Shown in pieces: positions 22,594 to 34,365 of a DNA stretch of 64,000 nucleotides. Source of the stretch: Bombyx mori (taxonomy: Eukaryota; Arthropoda; Insecta; Lepidoptera; Bombycidae); NCBI RefSeq assembly GCF_030269925.1, contig NC_085131.1, positions 12,137,501 to 12,201,500 on the forward strand. The letters are read 5' to 3'. Below the pieces are notes generated by a model. It saw only the letters and a list, made by a program, of their open reading frames with translations, did no database searches and had not been told where the DNA came from. Made by a program: the position numbers and the translations under genes. The first letter of the stretch is position 1, and each line of letters starts with the position of its first letter.

Positions 22594-23017
22594 TGTGCTT
22601 CGTACAAATTTTTTAACGTTCTCTATAGCGTAAAAGTTAAAGTTACTTTTTTTTTTATTGCTTAGATACGTGGACGAGCTCGCAGCCCACCCGGTGTTAA
22701 GTAGTTACTGGAGCCCATAGACATGTACAATGTAAATGCGCCACCCACCCTGAGATATAAGTTCTAAGGTCTCAAGTATAGTAGCAACGGCTGCCCCACC
22801 CTTCAAACCGAAACGCATTACTGCTTCACGGCAGAAATAAGCAGGGCGGTGGTACCAACCCGCGCGGACTCACAAGAGGTCCTACCACCAGTAATAAAAT
22901 TTGTATGTAGTTGGAACAGCGTTCCTAGCGGCAAACGTAGGCAACTTTTCTAACTTTATACCAATTTGAGTTAACTTTTACGCTATCGAGATCGTTAAAA
23001 AATTTGCATCAAGCACA
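22594..23017. repeat. Hairpin element with 47-bp arms, split by a nested Bm1
   Basis: Left arm 22594-22640 and right arm 22971-23017 are inverted copies differing at about five positions (TGTGCTT, CAAATTTTTTAACG and ATAGCGTAAAAGTTAA are shared). Without the Bm1 at 22646-22894 the unit would be about 175 bp, like a small foldback MITE. Confidence 0.7.
22646..22894 (-). mobile_element. Bm1 SINE, short form, nested in the hairpin element
   Basis: T-run, TATTGCTTAGATACGTGGAC and the full 3' body to ACCACCAGTAA. It lies between the two arms of the inverted repeat, so it inserted later. Confidence 0.9.
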
Positions 23018-23171
23018 TTGGAGTAACTGATAATATCGTTATCATTGTAAATGAAATAGCCTAGACAGCGTCGGAGGTATGCATAATAAATGCGACTGAC
23101 AGCTGCGGAGTGAAACAAGCAAGCATGTCTTGGTACAGGAAAAATACAATGAGATTTTCTTTATTGCTTTA

Positions 23172-23385
23172 CTAGCGACCCGCCCTTGCTTCGCTTCGGA
23201 AACATTAAAACACACATGAAACCAAAAAAAAAAAAGAAAAAAGAAAATTTAAAAAAAGTAACCTATCAGGGACAATGTCGGCTTCTAATGGAAAAAGAAT
23301 TTTTCAAATCGGTCCAGTAGTTTTGGAGCCTATTCGAAACAAACAAACAAACAAATCTTTCCTCTTTATAATATTAGTATAGATA
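23172..23385 (-). mobile_element. CTAG-ended Helitron-like element, family A
   Basis: The plus strand begins CTAGCGACCCGCCCTTGCTT and CGCTTCGG. It ends ACAAATCTTTCCTCTTTATA followed by ATATTAGTATAGA. Relatives: 50826-51042 (close), 41347-41557 (distant). Confidence 0.75.
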
Positions 23386-24332
23386 TAGACTACGAGAAAA
23401 CTTCTATTATTTCGGAGCTTAAAACATTTTCATCGAATTTAAATTGCTTGAAGAGTCATCGACCAAATGGATTCTAGTTTTTTTCGAGGAATGCTTTTTT
23501 ATGGAAATTAAAACGATTTATTTAAAGCAAGCTTTCAAATTAAGCTCGACTATTTTTCAAAACGCACTTTATTTATTAATATCTTTCAACGAAATGAAAT
23601 TTTCTTCATAGAATTTCTTAATAAGTGTGAAACTAATCTGAAGCAGACAATAGGCTTTTGTGAGCTTTATTAGACGAAGCTTTTGAAGAACGCTCCCCAA
23701 CTTAGTATATTTCGTATTGCTTTTCATATTTTAGACTGAAGTTATTGCTGTGTTCGCTTAGACACGCATTTATATTTAGACGGTACATTTTCTGACTGAC
23801 TTTGCCCCAGCAGAAGGGTCATATTATTTTGGTTTGATAAACAAATTTTTGCGTCAAAATATAAATAATGTTTTAGTCCTGAGATAGTATATTTCGTCCA
23901 ATTTTAAGCCGTTTACGACCTCTCTGAAGACGATGTACTCAAAAAAGTGCTGGTAATGTTGACTTTGAGAATAGAGCGATAGGTAGGATAAAGATACGGA
24001 AGGTTAATTATAATTCGTGGAACATATCATTAATATAGTCTATCGAAAGGACTTTTATGCGATTGAAAATGATTGGAACGAATTTTATAATCTTTGAATT
24101 TGAACAAAGAACTAACAGAAGTCGTTTAAGAGCACCGGTGTTAATGTAAACATTGTTGTAAGATTGATTCACTCCTCGTCCCTCGTAATTTCCTGTTGGG
24201 ACCAACAGCTTACGGTCTTCCTGTGTGAGCTGCGGTCTTGGTTAGTAACTGCAAGCGTCCGACTGAATTTCAAACGAGGAACATTTTTTAAGTGAAAACT
24301 TCTTACGGTGTAACTATTATGTTACTATTACG
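23386..24332. other. No recognisable gene
   Basis: AT-rich, no feature recognised. Confidence 0.3.
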
Positions 24333-24417
24333 TTGTAACTATACTGAGACCTTAGAACTTATATCTCAAGGGGTGTGACGCATTTACGTTGTGGATGTCT
24401 ATGGGCTCTAACAACCA
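24333..24417 (+). mobile_element. Bm1 SINE fragment
   Basis: GTTGTAACTATACTGAGACC to GATGTCTATGGGCTC, the 3' middle part only. Confidence 0.75.
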
Positions 24418-24527
24418 CAATATTGACACTCCGTGCACAATTAAGTATATCTGGTTCAATTATTATCCAAAAATATTACGGTCTGCACACAAGATCATGA
24501 CAAAACATAAACACAATTTAATTGACA

Positions 24528-24945
24528 TCTATATATTAATACGTGAAGCAAAAACTTTGTATCCCTTTTTACGAAAATTGCGCGGACGGAGGAGTATGAA
24601 ATTTTCCACACTTATAGAGAATATAGAGAAGAAGTGCACAATGCCAATATTTTTTCAAAATAATGCATAAAAGATACATTAAATCAATAAAGAAAACATT
24701 ACACACACTACATACCATCTATTTGACGCACACACGCATGCATACTATTTATTGTCAAACTTTTGTTCTTGACGTCTGTTGTCAAATTAAGAATAGATTA
24801 AATATTGTTTGTCTTTGTTAATATTTTTTATAGTGTAGTCTTGGCGAAATTTGTGATTGTGGAAGTATAAAATACAATCATAATAGTGTACAAACTTACA
24901 ATTCAATTAATTATAGTCGAATTTCGACTACTGCGGGACCTCTAG
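24528..24945 (+). mobile_element. CTAG-ended Helitron-like element, family B
   Basis: Starts TCTATATATTAATACGTGAA then GCAAAAACTTTGTATCCC; ends TCGAATTTCGACTACTGCGG and GACCTCTAG. Reverse copies lie at 34366, 50500 (interrupted) and 52175. The internal 93-codon frame is not a gene. Confidence 0.75.
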
Positions 24946-24963
24946 TTTGTAAAAAAATTATCA

Positions 24964-25164
24964 CTAGGTTGCTAAGCATTGTGAAGAAACTCTTATAACT
25001 TGGACCAATCGATCGAACCATTTGCAAGCGTTGTCCGTCCTGCAATTTGGCCTATTGAATTCGTCTGCATACAACTGCGTTTGCGCTGCACTGTGTACGT
25101 CGTAAGCCATTTTATGAACACGGATTATTTTAAGTCCTATAATTGAGCCGTTTGTGTTTGTCAT
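24964..25164 (-). pseudogene. Fragment resembling the N-terminal DUF4817/HTH region of a Tc1-mariner-like transposase
   Basis: The minus frame of 66 codons contains MAYDVHSAAQTQLYADEFNR, then PNCRTDNACKWFDRLVQVIR. The spacing of LYADEF..NR, the short hydrophilic stretch and F-RLVQ--R is that of the DUF4817-type helix-turn-helix found in insect transposon proteins. No catalytic DDE part is visible nearby. Identification is by motif pattern only. Confidence 0.4.
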
Positions 25165-25477
25165 AATTGTTAGCGTCTAACTGCAAATGCCCATAAAATT
25201 GTGTAAGCTTAAACTTTCTGGGTGTTGCGGTATCCTTTATTTCAAATCCTTTTACCGGGTATTTGTTGACTTAAGTCGCCATCAAGTTTTGTTACTGTAT
25301 GTATTTGTGTTGTCTTTTTTTACCAATTCCAAAACTGCCACAGATCAAATGCCCCGTAAGCCACTTTGAGAAGTTTGCGAGTGAATAGATTATTGTGATC
25401 GCGGATCAGCTATCCTGCCGACATCGGCCACGAAGTAGTCTGGCGTTTCGGTTTAAAAACCGTTTTAAAAATAAGAG

Positions 25478-25720
25478 TTTTTTTTTTATTGCTCAGATAT
25501 GTGGACGATCTCACAGCCCACCTGGTGTTAAGTGGTTACTGGAGCCCATAGATATCTACAACGCAAATGCGCCACACACCTTGAGATACAGTTCTAAGGT
25601 CTCAGTATAGTCACAACGGCTGCCCCACCCTTCAAGCCGAAACGCATTACTGCTTCACGGCAGAAATAGGCGGGGCGGTGGTACCTACCCGTGCGGACTC
25701 ACAAGAGATCCTACCACCAG
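25478..25720 (-). mobile_element. Bm1 SINE, short form
   Basis: T-run, TATTGCTCAGATATGTGGAC to CTACCACCAG, close to the shared boundary. Confidence 0.9.
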
Positions 25721-26183
25721 ATTCACCTCTCAAGGTGGGTAGCAGAGTTTAAAATAGACGTATTAATAATAGACATTGTTAAACACAACAAATCAGAGGG
25801 TTGTGAAAGCGTCTCTCTTATACAAAAAGACAATAAGAAAAATTGATTTTTATGATGGCTTTTAAAGTCTAAGCAGATCAAAGCTTTACAAATCGCCATT
25901 TTAAAATCGACGCTATTGTATGTCTAACTTAAACGAGGTTGACCGCACCTTTGTCAGTTCTCTTGGCCATGAGCGCCGGTGATCATTGGCCATCTAGAGG
26001 GCCGTAAAAATTTACCATTGCTTGTAATACCTCTTTGATTGATGGAGAGGACTATTGGCGATTAGATGCAGAGTGATAAGAATGGAAGTTGCCGTAGTTA
26101 GAACTAATTATTGTATACCTAATATACTGTCCATTTAATCAGTTTTTCTTTAGTATGCATGGATGAACGAACTGCTGGGCTAC
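25721..26183. other. No recognisable gene
   Basis: No feature beyond a short Bm1-like CACCTCTCAAGGTGGGTAG just after the SINE. Confidence 0.3.
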
Positions 26184-26538
26184 CTTTTTTATGATTGAGG
26201 GATTACTGGTAGCCCGGAAGCCTTTCCAGTTTCACCAGGACAGGTGGGCTCAGCGAGGAGGGGTGGGATTTGCTAACAGCTGTCCGAGCGCTTCCAAAAG
26301 AGACCTAACAACTCAAGAGAGCAGCTGTTTCGCGAATTTACCTACTACCGGATTGGAATCGCGACCCGCTGTGAAGATCCGGTGAGAAACTTAGTGGGCT
26401 GATCTTTAGGTTAGGTTTCACGTCGAACTTTTTGCCGAGTTCGACGAGTACGGTTACCGTGGTCCCTAAGCCTGCTCCTAGTGTTAGAGCTGAAGGCGTC
26501 TAATGCAAGGGTTATTGGATCTGATGGATCCGTAATAG
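26184..26538 (-). mobile_element. Interspersed repeat F (subfamily 1), probable LINE 3' part
   Basis: GCCTTTCCAGTTTCACCAGG, GTGGGATTTGCTAACAGC, CGCGACCCGCTGTGAAGATC and GCTGATCTTTAGGTTAGG match the reverse of 33045-33462, which ends in an A tail. Frames on both strands are open in places. Confidence 0.6.
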
Positions 26539-26611
26539 CGTGCCTAGGGCGTCGACGGTGATTGGCTCCTGCGTGGACAGGATTTGGGGAGTAGTCAGCG
26601 GCAGCAAAGAC

Positions 26612-26851
26612 TATATATTATTAATTGAGTGGCTGTCGGAGCCCATAAACATTAAAAATATAATTAAAAATAATTTTGCGGATTTGATTTTTATTGCACG
26701 ATGTTATTCCTTCACCGTGGAAGTCAATCGTGAACATTTGTTAAGTACGTATTTCATTAGAAAAATTGGTACCCGCCTACGGGGTTCGAACACCGGTGCA
26801 TCGCTAGATACGAATGCACCGGACGTCTTATCCTTTAGGCCACGACGACTT
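26612..26851 (-). mobile_element. Bm1 SINE with large internal deletion
   Basis: A remnant GGCTGTCGGAGCCCATAAAC joins to ATAATTTTGCGGATTTGATT, then the complete tRNA-like head in reverse to CACGACGAC. A second scrap, CTACCCATGTGGGCTC..CTACCACCAGT, follows at 26855-26896. Confidence 0.8.
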
Positions 26852-26897
26852 TCAAGCTCCTACCCATGTGGGCTCATAAGACCATCTACCACCAGTT

Positions 26898-28366
26898 TGA
26901 GAGTTTTAGTGAACTGCATAAACTAGGTCAGTATTGTTAATTTAATGCGAAATGATCTTTCTTTCTGAACTTTCACATGATCATTATAGAAAGTTCAATC
27001 AAGCTCGGATTGCGCGTACTCCACAAACAAATACTTTCATATACCGACGTTTTCAATATACAACAAATTAAAATCAATGAACACTTATGTTCGATAGAGA
27101 GTTTCAGCCTCTATATTTTGAGATGTTTGGCATAATCATTTCTTAAGAATATAGGTTTTGGTGCACACTTTTAAATATTAGGTCCCGATTTTGATACATG
27201 AGATTTGTAGTACAAATAAGCCGGTTATAAATTACTGGAAACAATGCTCAAGAATAGGCGACTAATAGATTCTGAAGTAGTTGTTGTGGTTGTTGTTCAA
27301 GGATATAATATCTTGAGACTAGTAGTCAAACTCTAATCAAATTCCTCGACAAACTTTCTTGATAAACGTTGCTTATTAGTTCTTCGTCAGCTATGAAAGA
27401 CAAATATATGGTATGTTTAAATGTTGTATGGAAAAATATTGACCCAGTTTCTCGTTCCAAACGAAATCCATGATTCGCAACAAGAAGTTTTGAACTTTAA
27501 TTAACAATTCGGAGTCAAGTTTCTGTTATTAAGAATTTACAAATCACCCGAGTTCTCGCAGGTAGTTAGTTGAGCACGGGCGCGGCCAATCTGCATGTGT
27601 CTCTACACATGTAATTTAGTGAACGTGCCGTGTCTTGTGTTTGTGAAACGTTGTAACTCACATTTTACCACGTAAGCGTTAAATGATAAATATTTATTTG
27701 CACTTTTATAACGATTACTTATTAGATCTAAATTCAAATTCAAACCTTCAAATTCAAACCTCTAAATAGAAACTTGAAAACGGAGGCTGCGTAGTAAAGT
27801 AAAATAATAAAATGTAGCATTGAATTTTTCAAAGAAATCCAGTTTCTTCTTTTAAAGGAAATGTAAAAGTTTATTAATAATGGTGATTTAAATATTGTGT
27901 GGGAAGACACTGCTACCTATTTCAATTTCCGCTAATTGCGTTGTTTATAATGCTTCTATCGTATTCTAAGAAAATCTAGAGTATTCTAGTTATGTAGTTT
28001 TATAATCCTGTTTAAAAATAGTTCCAATTGGTAATTCGATAAAAGCACAGCAAATAGGCGGGGAGAAAAAGAAAGCACAATCGACTTCACTTTCAAAAAA
28101 TAAATTTAAATACTTAAACTTAAATATGTAGTTACATACGCTGTTCTTCGATTGAAGCATGCAGTAGTGGTGTGAATATTTTAACTGTGCTGCTCGTGAA
28201 GCAAATTGCGTTACGTGTCGTCTGTAACTTTGGGTGTTCCGCTAATTTAAGGGTTATGGGGGTTTTGTCTTGCGATAACCTGTGTTTATAGTGAAAAATA
28301 AGGTAGAAAAATTCAAAGCGGTAGTAGTATAGTTTCTGTCGCAAAAATGATGAAAATTATGTAATA
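26898..28366. other. Long AT-rich stretch without recognised gene
   Basis: A GC-richer patch at about 27540-27660 includes GCGCGGCCAAT. ATTCAAATTCAAACCTTCAA at about 27731-27760 resembles a reversed TTTGAA-type LINE tail. Nothing else was recognised. Confidence 0.3.
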
Positions 28367-28650
28367 TTAGCTGACCCGGCAGACTTCGTAGTGCCTCAAA
28401 AGCACTTAGCAATAAATAAAAGACCTAAACTTTTGTATAAAATAAACTTAAAACAAACAAAAATAGTCCATCCGACGGGGGACACATCAAAGGAAAAACA
28501 AAATTGTAATTTTTATTTAATTGCGAGCATTTTCATATTTATCTACCGCTTAAACCCTCTCTGGACTTCCACAAATAATTCAAGACCAAAATTAGCCAAA
28601 TCGGTCCAGCTGTTCTCGAGTTTTAGCGAGACTAACGAACATATATAGAC
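28367..28650 (-). mobile_element. CTAG-type Helitron-like element, family C
   Basis: TTAGCTGACCCGGCAGACTT through GACGGGGGACACATC and GACTTCCACAAATAATTCAA to GAGACTAACGAACATATATAGA. The terminal CTAG has become TTAG. Confidence 0.75.
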
Positions 28651-28911
28651 AGATTTATCAGTTAATATTGGAAATTAACGAGCTAAATGCTTAAAACAGT
28701 TATCTGATTCCAGAGACAAAATATGATTCAAATGATCTAATCACCTTCTTTTCAGTATTTCACTTCGCAACCCTGTATATTTTGTTGTTATTTCCTGCGG
28801 TCTTCGACAGAAAAAATCTAGGACTATCAAACTTCGAAAGTAGATCATGTCTTCGCCAATGTTATTATATTAAAATTTATAGCTATGAAAGTGGATGGTA
28901 ATGTGAGGGAA

Positions 28912-29100
28912 GTCGTCGTGCTCTAACGGATAAGACGTCCGGTGCATTCGTGTTGAGCGATACAACGGTGTTCGAATCTCCGGCGGGTACCAATTTTTGA
29001 AACAAAGTTCCTTATCGCGCGTTGCGAAAGGGGGCTAGACGGAAAAAATTAAGACAAAAAGTTGTAAGGACACTTTTTATTATTGTCGACAAGGAAAAGA
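28912..29100 (+). mobile_element. Bm1-like tRNA head joined to a non-Bm1 body
   Basis: GTCGTCGTGCTCTAACGGAT and GTGTTCGAATCTCCGGCGGG are a Bm1-type head. After CAATTTTTG the sequence is AAACAAAGTTCCTTATCG, like the body at 9050-9116. Confidence 0.5.
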
Positions 29101-29230
29101 CGCAGGCAGTGCTACGCCAAACTAACAATTAAATATTGATGTAGAACACTCCGTAGACGAGCAGCGTAGCAGCCGACGTAGCGCGTGAATCTTGCCGATC
29201 TAGCGGATCTAGCCGAGCACCGATCTAGAG

Positions 29231-29490
29231 TTTTTATTTTTTTATTTTTTTTTCTATTGCTTAGATGGGTGGACGAGCTCACAGCCCACCTGGTGTTAAG
29301 TGGTTACTGGAGCCCATAGACATTTACAACGTAAATGCGCCACCCATCTTGAGATACAAGTTCTAAAGTCTCAGTATAGTTACAACGGCTGCCCCACCCT
29401 TCAAACGAAACGCATTACTGGTTCACGGCAGAAACAGATAGGGTGGGGGTACCCACCCGCGCGGACTCACAAGAGGTCCTACCACCAGTA
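29231..29490 (-). mobile_element. Bm1 SINE, short form
   Basis: Long T-rich run, TATTGCTTAGATGGGTGGAC to ACCACCAGTAA. Confidence 0.9.
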
Positions 29491-30550
29491 AAGTAGCTTT
29501 CTTCAAGCGTTTGCAGATTTCTGATAACAATTTCTTTGCTTCAGGGCCCCAAAGGCTCACCATCCCAACCGCGAAAGGCAAAAAAGAATAAGACTTATAA
29601 GAAGACTTCCTTTAATATTAGTTTTACATTTTCCTGATATTCACATGAAAATTAACCGAATTATTCATGTCCATTTCTCATCAAAATAAAAAGCGTCCTT
29701 CATTTAAAATTGTCCTATAACTTAACCTAATTAATTATTTATTGAATTTACAGTCTCACGACTCTCGAATCATATAATTATCCTTGTCCATTAGGCAAAT
29801 TGTGCTGAGCATAAAATAAAATATAATTCTTCCTGTTTTATGATAAGTTAATTTGACAATCCTGCAGGACTTTTGTAAAAGTCACAATTTTACGTGTAAA
29901 ATGAAGGGCTAAAATACTTAACAACAGTGGAGCGAGCACGAATGACTACCGAAAAAGTATTCTTATCGCTATCGAGAAAAAAATGTACAGGGTGTTCTTG
30001 ATTGTGAATTTCTCAGACTGTATTTCCTTTGTGATTTCTTTCTTAGGTGGTTGTGAAGTCTGCCGTTAAATTACAAAATACTGTTAAATTCTTTTTGGTT
30101 TAATCTGAAGTAATATTGTACATAATATTGCGCGTCTTGTAGCTGTTGAGTCCCGTTCAGAAGTGAAGGTGGTTGTGTGTTTTTTCTACGCGTTGCGGAG
30201 CTCGTCGGTCCGCCGGTTTGCCGCCCCCTCCCGCGCCGCGCTGCCTCCGTCTTTCCCGACTTCGCGAAAGAGGAGTTGATGCGTAAACACAGGGTTTAAA
30301 CAGTGCCCCTACTTTTGCTTACTCCCGTTTCACAATCATGCTCTCGGAACTCGAAGCTTATACGCATTATCGAGAGCACGAAAATTGTTTTGACATACGG
30401 TAACGTAATTCTCGAAGGTAGGCTATCGAGTAATGATCCGTTTTCGTATCGAGGACTCGATACATTTACATTACGAATTCGATAGATTAATCGTGTTTGA
30501 CGTACTAAACCGAACCGTGATAGCAAAAATAAAACAGTTAACCTTTTAAT
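29491..30550. other. Mostly featureless, with a GC-rich island at about 30130-30280
   Basis: The island holds many CpG and CCGCC/GCGCC words in an otherwise AT-rich region, such as GCCGCCCCCTCCCGCGCCGC at 30219-30238. It could be a promoter or first-exon region of a host gene; I see no clear coding frame or TATA box. Confidence 0.3.
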
Positions 30551-30680
30551 AACCTCTTGTTTGACCCTGCCTATTTCTATCGTGAACCCTTTAAACCGAA
30601 ACACATTACCTACTGGGTAATGTGTTTCGGTTTAAAGGGTGGGGCAGCCGTTGTAACTATACTATACTATATCTTAGAAC
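30551..30680. repeat. Fold-back of Bm1 pieces with perfect 25-bp arms
   Basis: 30586-30610 and 30616-30640 are perfect reverse complements around a 5-base loop. Both arms are the Bm1 segment around CCGAAACACATTACC. Flanking parts also come from Bm1, in opposite orientations. Confidence 0.85.
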
Positions 30681-30687
30681 TTTGTTT

Positions 30688-30922
30688 ACTGGTGGTAGGA
30701 CCTCTTGTGAGTCCGCACGGGTAGATACCACCACCCTGCTTATTTCTGCCGTGAAGCAGTAATGCGTTTTGGTTTGAAGGGTGGGGCAGTCGCTGTAACT
30801 ATACTGAGACCTTAGAACTTATATCTCAAGGTGGGTGGCGCATTTACGTTGTAGATACCTATGGGCTTCAGTAACTACTTAACACCAAGTGGGCTGTGAG
30901 CTCGTCCTAATCTAAGAAATAA
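30688..30922 (+). mobile_element. Bm1 SINE, short form
   Basis: Starts TTACTGGTGGTAGGACCTCT, complete 3' body, ends CTAAGAAATAAAATACAAAA. Confidence 0.9.
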
Positions 30923-30930
30923 AATACAAA

Positions 30931-31977
30931 AAGTTAACTCATATAAGAAATTATCTCCATTCACATGTTTTTTGATCAATAATTAAGCCTAGCCGCGTCC
31001 AATTATAAATCTACTCAATGAAATTAATAATTTTAACGCCATATGCGTATTCCGGCACACGAGCAGTTATTTCGTCTGCGTAACGCTCTGATGACCTGCT
31101 AACTGTATGCGTATGCCGCGGGAATGAACGCCCGACGAATGTGCGAATTAATATTTTAATGTCTCCTTTGTGTACGTGACACTTCCAATCAGTTGATTAA
31201 TCATCTGTTATTATAGTTGATATTAAAATTGTAACTGCGTCGGGTGCGTCTCGGCTTTTTGGCAGATCAACCAGTAATTCCATTTTGATTACTTTCAGTA
31301 ATTTATTTATTAAGTTACACCAACAAAGTGATCATCAATACAAAACATTGACAAATTGATAAAAGCTCATGGCAGATGTCACCTCAATTATAGGTGCAAT
31401 CGACAGTCCATTAACAACAAAAATAAATAAAAAATTACATAACTAAAATTTGATTACATTTGATTGATTGCTTAAGACTAATTTATATTTAATTGGGAAT
31501 TGATCCGCGACAGATTTTTCCTGTAAGTTGTGAGAAAATTAGAAAAAATATCTATTTCACTTAAAATTAGTTCAGCGCAATCGGACATCTCCGAAGGAAC
31601 ATTGACGGAGACCACGCTACGGTAGAAATAAGTTACTTAATAATAGCCAAAATAAATGTTCTAAAGTGCTTAAAAAAAGTTGCTGCAATATTTGAGGCAT
31701 GAGCATTGTAAAGAACGCAAGATTTTTGTGTGCACCAAAGTCTATTGAACTCCATATCCGAGGGCCGGAAAAGTTGGAGTAGATCAAAGCTTAAAGATTA
31801 GAAAATATAGTAATATAGAAATTCTCGGGGTGAGAAATTGGAGGTTGATATCCCTACTTCATAGAGTGTATTGGCGGAAAGTGGAGTAGACCAATAACTA
31901 TAGAACTGTAAAGGCATTGACGAATATAGTATTGGTACGCAAACATATATGTATGTAATGTTATAGAAACTTCCCAT
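30931..31977. other. No recognisable gene
   Basis: A GC-richer stretch near 31050-31140 has no frame of note. The rest is AT-rich. Confidence 0.3.
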
Positions 31978-32175
31978 AGACACAGCCCATCGTATTCTCG
32001 CCCGATCTTCTCAGTGAGTCGTTATTTCGATCCTGTGGTAGATTCTGCGAACCAAATTCTTGCTAGGGATAGGGTTAGCAAATTCTCTCAAGTTTAGCCC
32101 GTGAGCTCACCTACCCGTCCGCGAGAAGCTGAAATAACCCCCATAGACTATTAGCGAATAGGTATGGAAAAAAAA
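31978..32175 (+). mobile_element. Interspersed repeat F (subfamily 2), short copy
   Basis: CACAGCCCATCGTATTCTCG, ATCTTCTCAGTGAGTCG, GTAGATTCTGCGAACC and GTGAGCTCACCTACCCGTCC, then an A-run at 32166. Confidence 0.55.
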
Positions 32176-33044
32176 CAGATTATTTTTGTCTCTGCACTTA
32201 ACTTGTTGTGTTAATACGCGCTTAGCCAAAATACTGGTCGCTTAAAAAAACTTAATCATAAATTACATTATCTCATAATTTAATTAAAATATCTGCTATT
32301 ACTACTCAAACAACGTGGGTTGCAGTCAAAGGCCCTACAAATTAATTTGAATGAATTTGCATCGTTCTCTTGTGTTTTATCTATCAGAGTTTACCCAGCT
32401 ATACAATTGGTTGTATCTCGTTGCTACATACGGCACTTTAGTTTGTGCAGCCACGATTAAATTAGTTTTCTAATATTCAAGTAAAAATAAAAAAATATTT
32501 TTATTCAATGACAATAGCTAATTGCGGGTCCAATTATTGTGAACCTTGGGGGAGACTTATGTCCGGCAGTGGATATCTGTAGTAGTAGTGTGTACGATGA
32601 AAGAATGGAAGAAAAAAAAAACGTTAGGCGAAATCAATGTAACAAATACGAAGCTAATCTGTGTAATTGAGAAATATCTCTACAGATTTAGGAAAAACAG
32701 AAGCGACGTGGGTTCCAGCGGCTTGTTTATCAAGTAGTCCGTTTTGATATATTTCAATGTTTTGAGTATTATCAGGCTCCGAAAGAATAGAAAACATTTT
32801 AAAATAGACTTTAGCATTTAATTACTTTTAAGTGGTAGAAGTTTTCTACATTCATAAAGGATTGTACCGACTTTATATTCCTAGATACTCTAGATATTAC
32901 CATGTGACTGTGGCCGGTATTTATAGAATACAAGAAATTTGATAGATGCCTGAACTTCGCTAACGGTTTTATCACCGATCGATCAGGGAGCTCCTGAAGT
33001 CCGCGTCGGAACGGTACTTTGATAAGGCTATGCGTCATGATAAT
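32176..33044. other. No gene; shares a short word with the dispersed repeat at 6.2 and 55.9 kb
   Basis: AATTTGATAGATGCCTGAAC near 32936 matches that family; otherwise nothing recognised. Confidence 0.3.
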
Positions 33045-33462
33045 TGTCCTATCGTTGCGCCGCTTACTGTTCCCCGAATCCTGCCTACTCAGGAGCCAGT
33101 CGACTCCCTAGACACATACTTACGGATCCATCAGATCCAATGAGTTTTGGATTAGACGCCTTCAGCTCTAACGCTAGGAGCAGGTTAGGGATTATGGTAC
33201 TCGTCAAGCTCGGCAAAGAGTTCGACGTGCAACCTAATCCATACATCAGCCCGCTGAGTTTCTCGCCGGATCTTCTCAGCGGGTCGCGATTCCGATCCGG
33301 TAGTAGATTCATTCTTGAAGCAGCTGTTCTTGAGCTGTTAGGTCTCCTTCGGAGGCGCTCTGGTAGCTGTTAGCAAATCCCAGCCCTCATGGCTGAGCCA
33401 TGCTCGTCCACCTGTCCTGGTGAAGCTGGTACCAGTACTCTCCTTCCTTCATAAAAAAAATG
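33045..33462 (+). mobile_element. Interspersed repeat F (subfamily 1), A-tailed
   Basis: One plus frame (33044-33373) contains CISP-like ISPLSFSPDLLSGSRFRSGS and LELLGLLRRRSG. The same words are read from the minus strand at 39075-39317, so this may be the protein C-terminus of a non-LTR element. The 3' end reads GTCCACCTGTCCTGGTGAAG, CTTCCTTC and an A-run. Confidence 0.6.
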
Positions 33463-34365
33463 TAAACGGAAAGTTAAGATACTATATTATTTTATTGTGA
33501 TCAGTGATGGTTACTTATTGTCCTATTTCCAATTTTGATCTTGAGAAAAATAATTAGAAGTAGGTTTTTATTTATTTCTTGGGGTGAGCTACAGATCTGG
33601 TTGCAGTATTGACTGCGGTAACTCTCTTACCCCACCGGGTTCTGACCTCAGGGGAGATTGGATGCTTGGGCGAGATTGCAGGCGGGTTTTAATTTACACA
33701 TCAGTAATATTCATTCACATGTATGTCAGGTTAAAATATTGGTCATATAAGATTGATCTTAACTATTGAACATTTTTATAAGAAGTGTGTCGTATAGACG
33801 TGCATTCGACGCCCAGGCTGAATATAGGTGTTCTGCGGTCCAATTAGTGTAGACGGACAGTTCCGCCTAATTCCTATTAGAGGGAACGCCGGCGTTCTAC
33901 TGTTTGTGATGATCTATACCTGAAGTCATTTTTAAAGTACAAATTTTGGACGGTTAATAAACTCTTCGGGTTCCTCTTCTCGTCCATGTCTGGCTGTGAA
34001 ATTGGAGATGGGTGTGGTGATATGATGGTGTTTTGTGATATGATGACCTCGTGTATCACAAGCACATGATACAGCTCGTTTGCTAGCTCTAGATAAGATC
34101 TAATGGTCATCACAATTAATTAGTAGATAGATTAGATAACTGTTACTCGGAAATGTAGGAATCGAACTACCGTTCTTCTTTGCTATGTAAATTACATCAG
34201 TAGATATAAAGTACCACTAGTATCTTTTTCCAAGATGCTAAGACTAACCAGTATAAATAGGAACGCCATTCCAGTCGCTTTCTTTGAATAACTTTCACGT
34301 TCTTTTAACTAATGTTTGTTACAACTAATCCTAAATTTGAGGCCAACGGAACACATTTCAATTTA
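33463..34365. other. No recognisable gene
   Basis: Some GC-richer text near 33590-33690 and 33800-33900 suggests old repeats, but I cannot assign them. Confidence 0.3.

Noticed and set aside
24389..24670. Plus frame of 93 codons
   Set aside because: It lies mostly in a Helitron-like element; reverse copies at 34.7 and 52.5 kb show it is repeat sequence.
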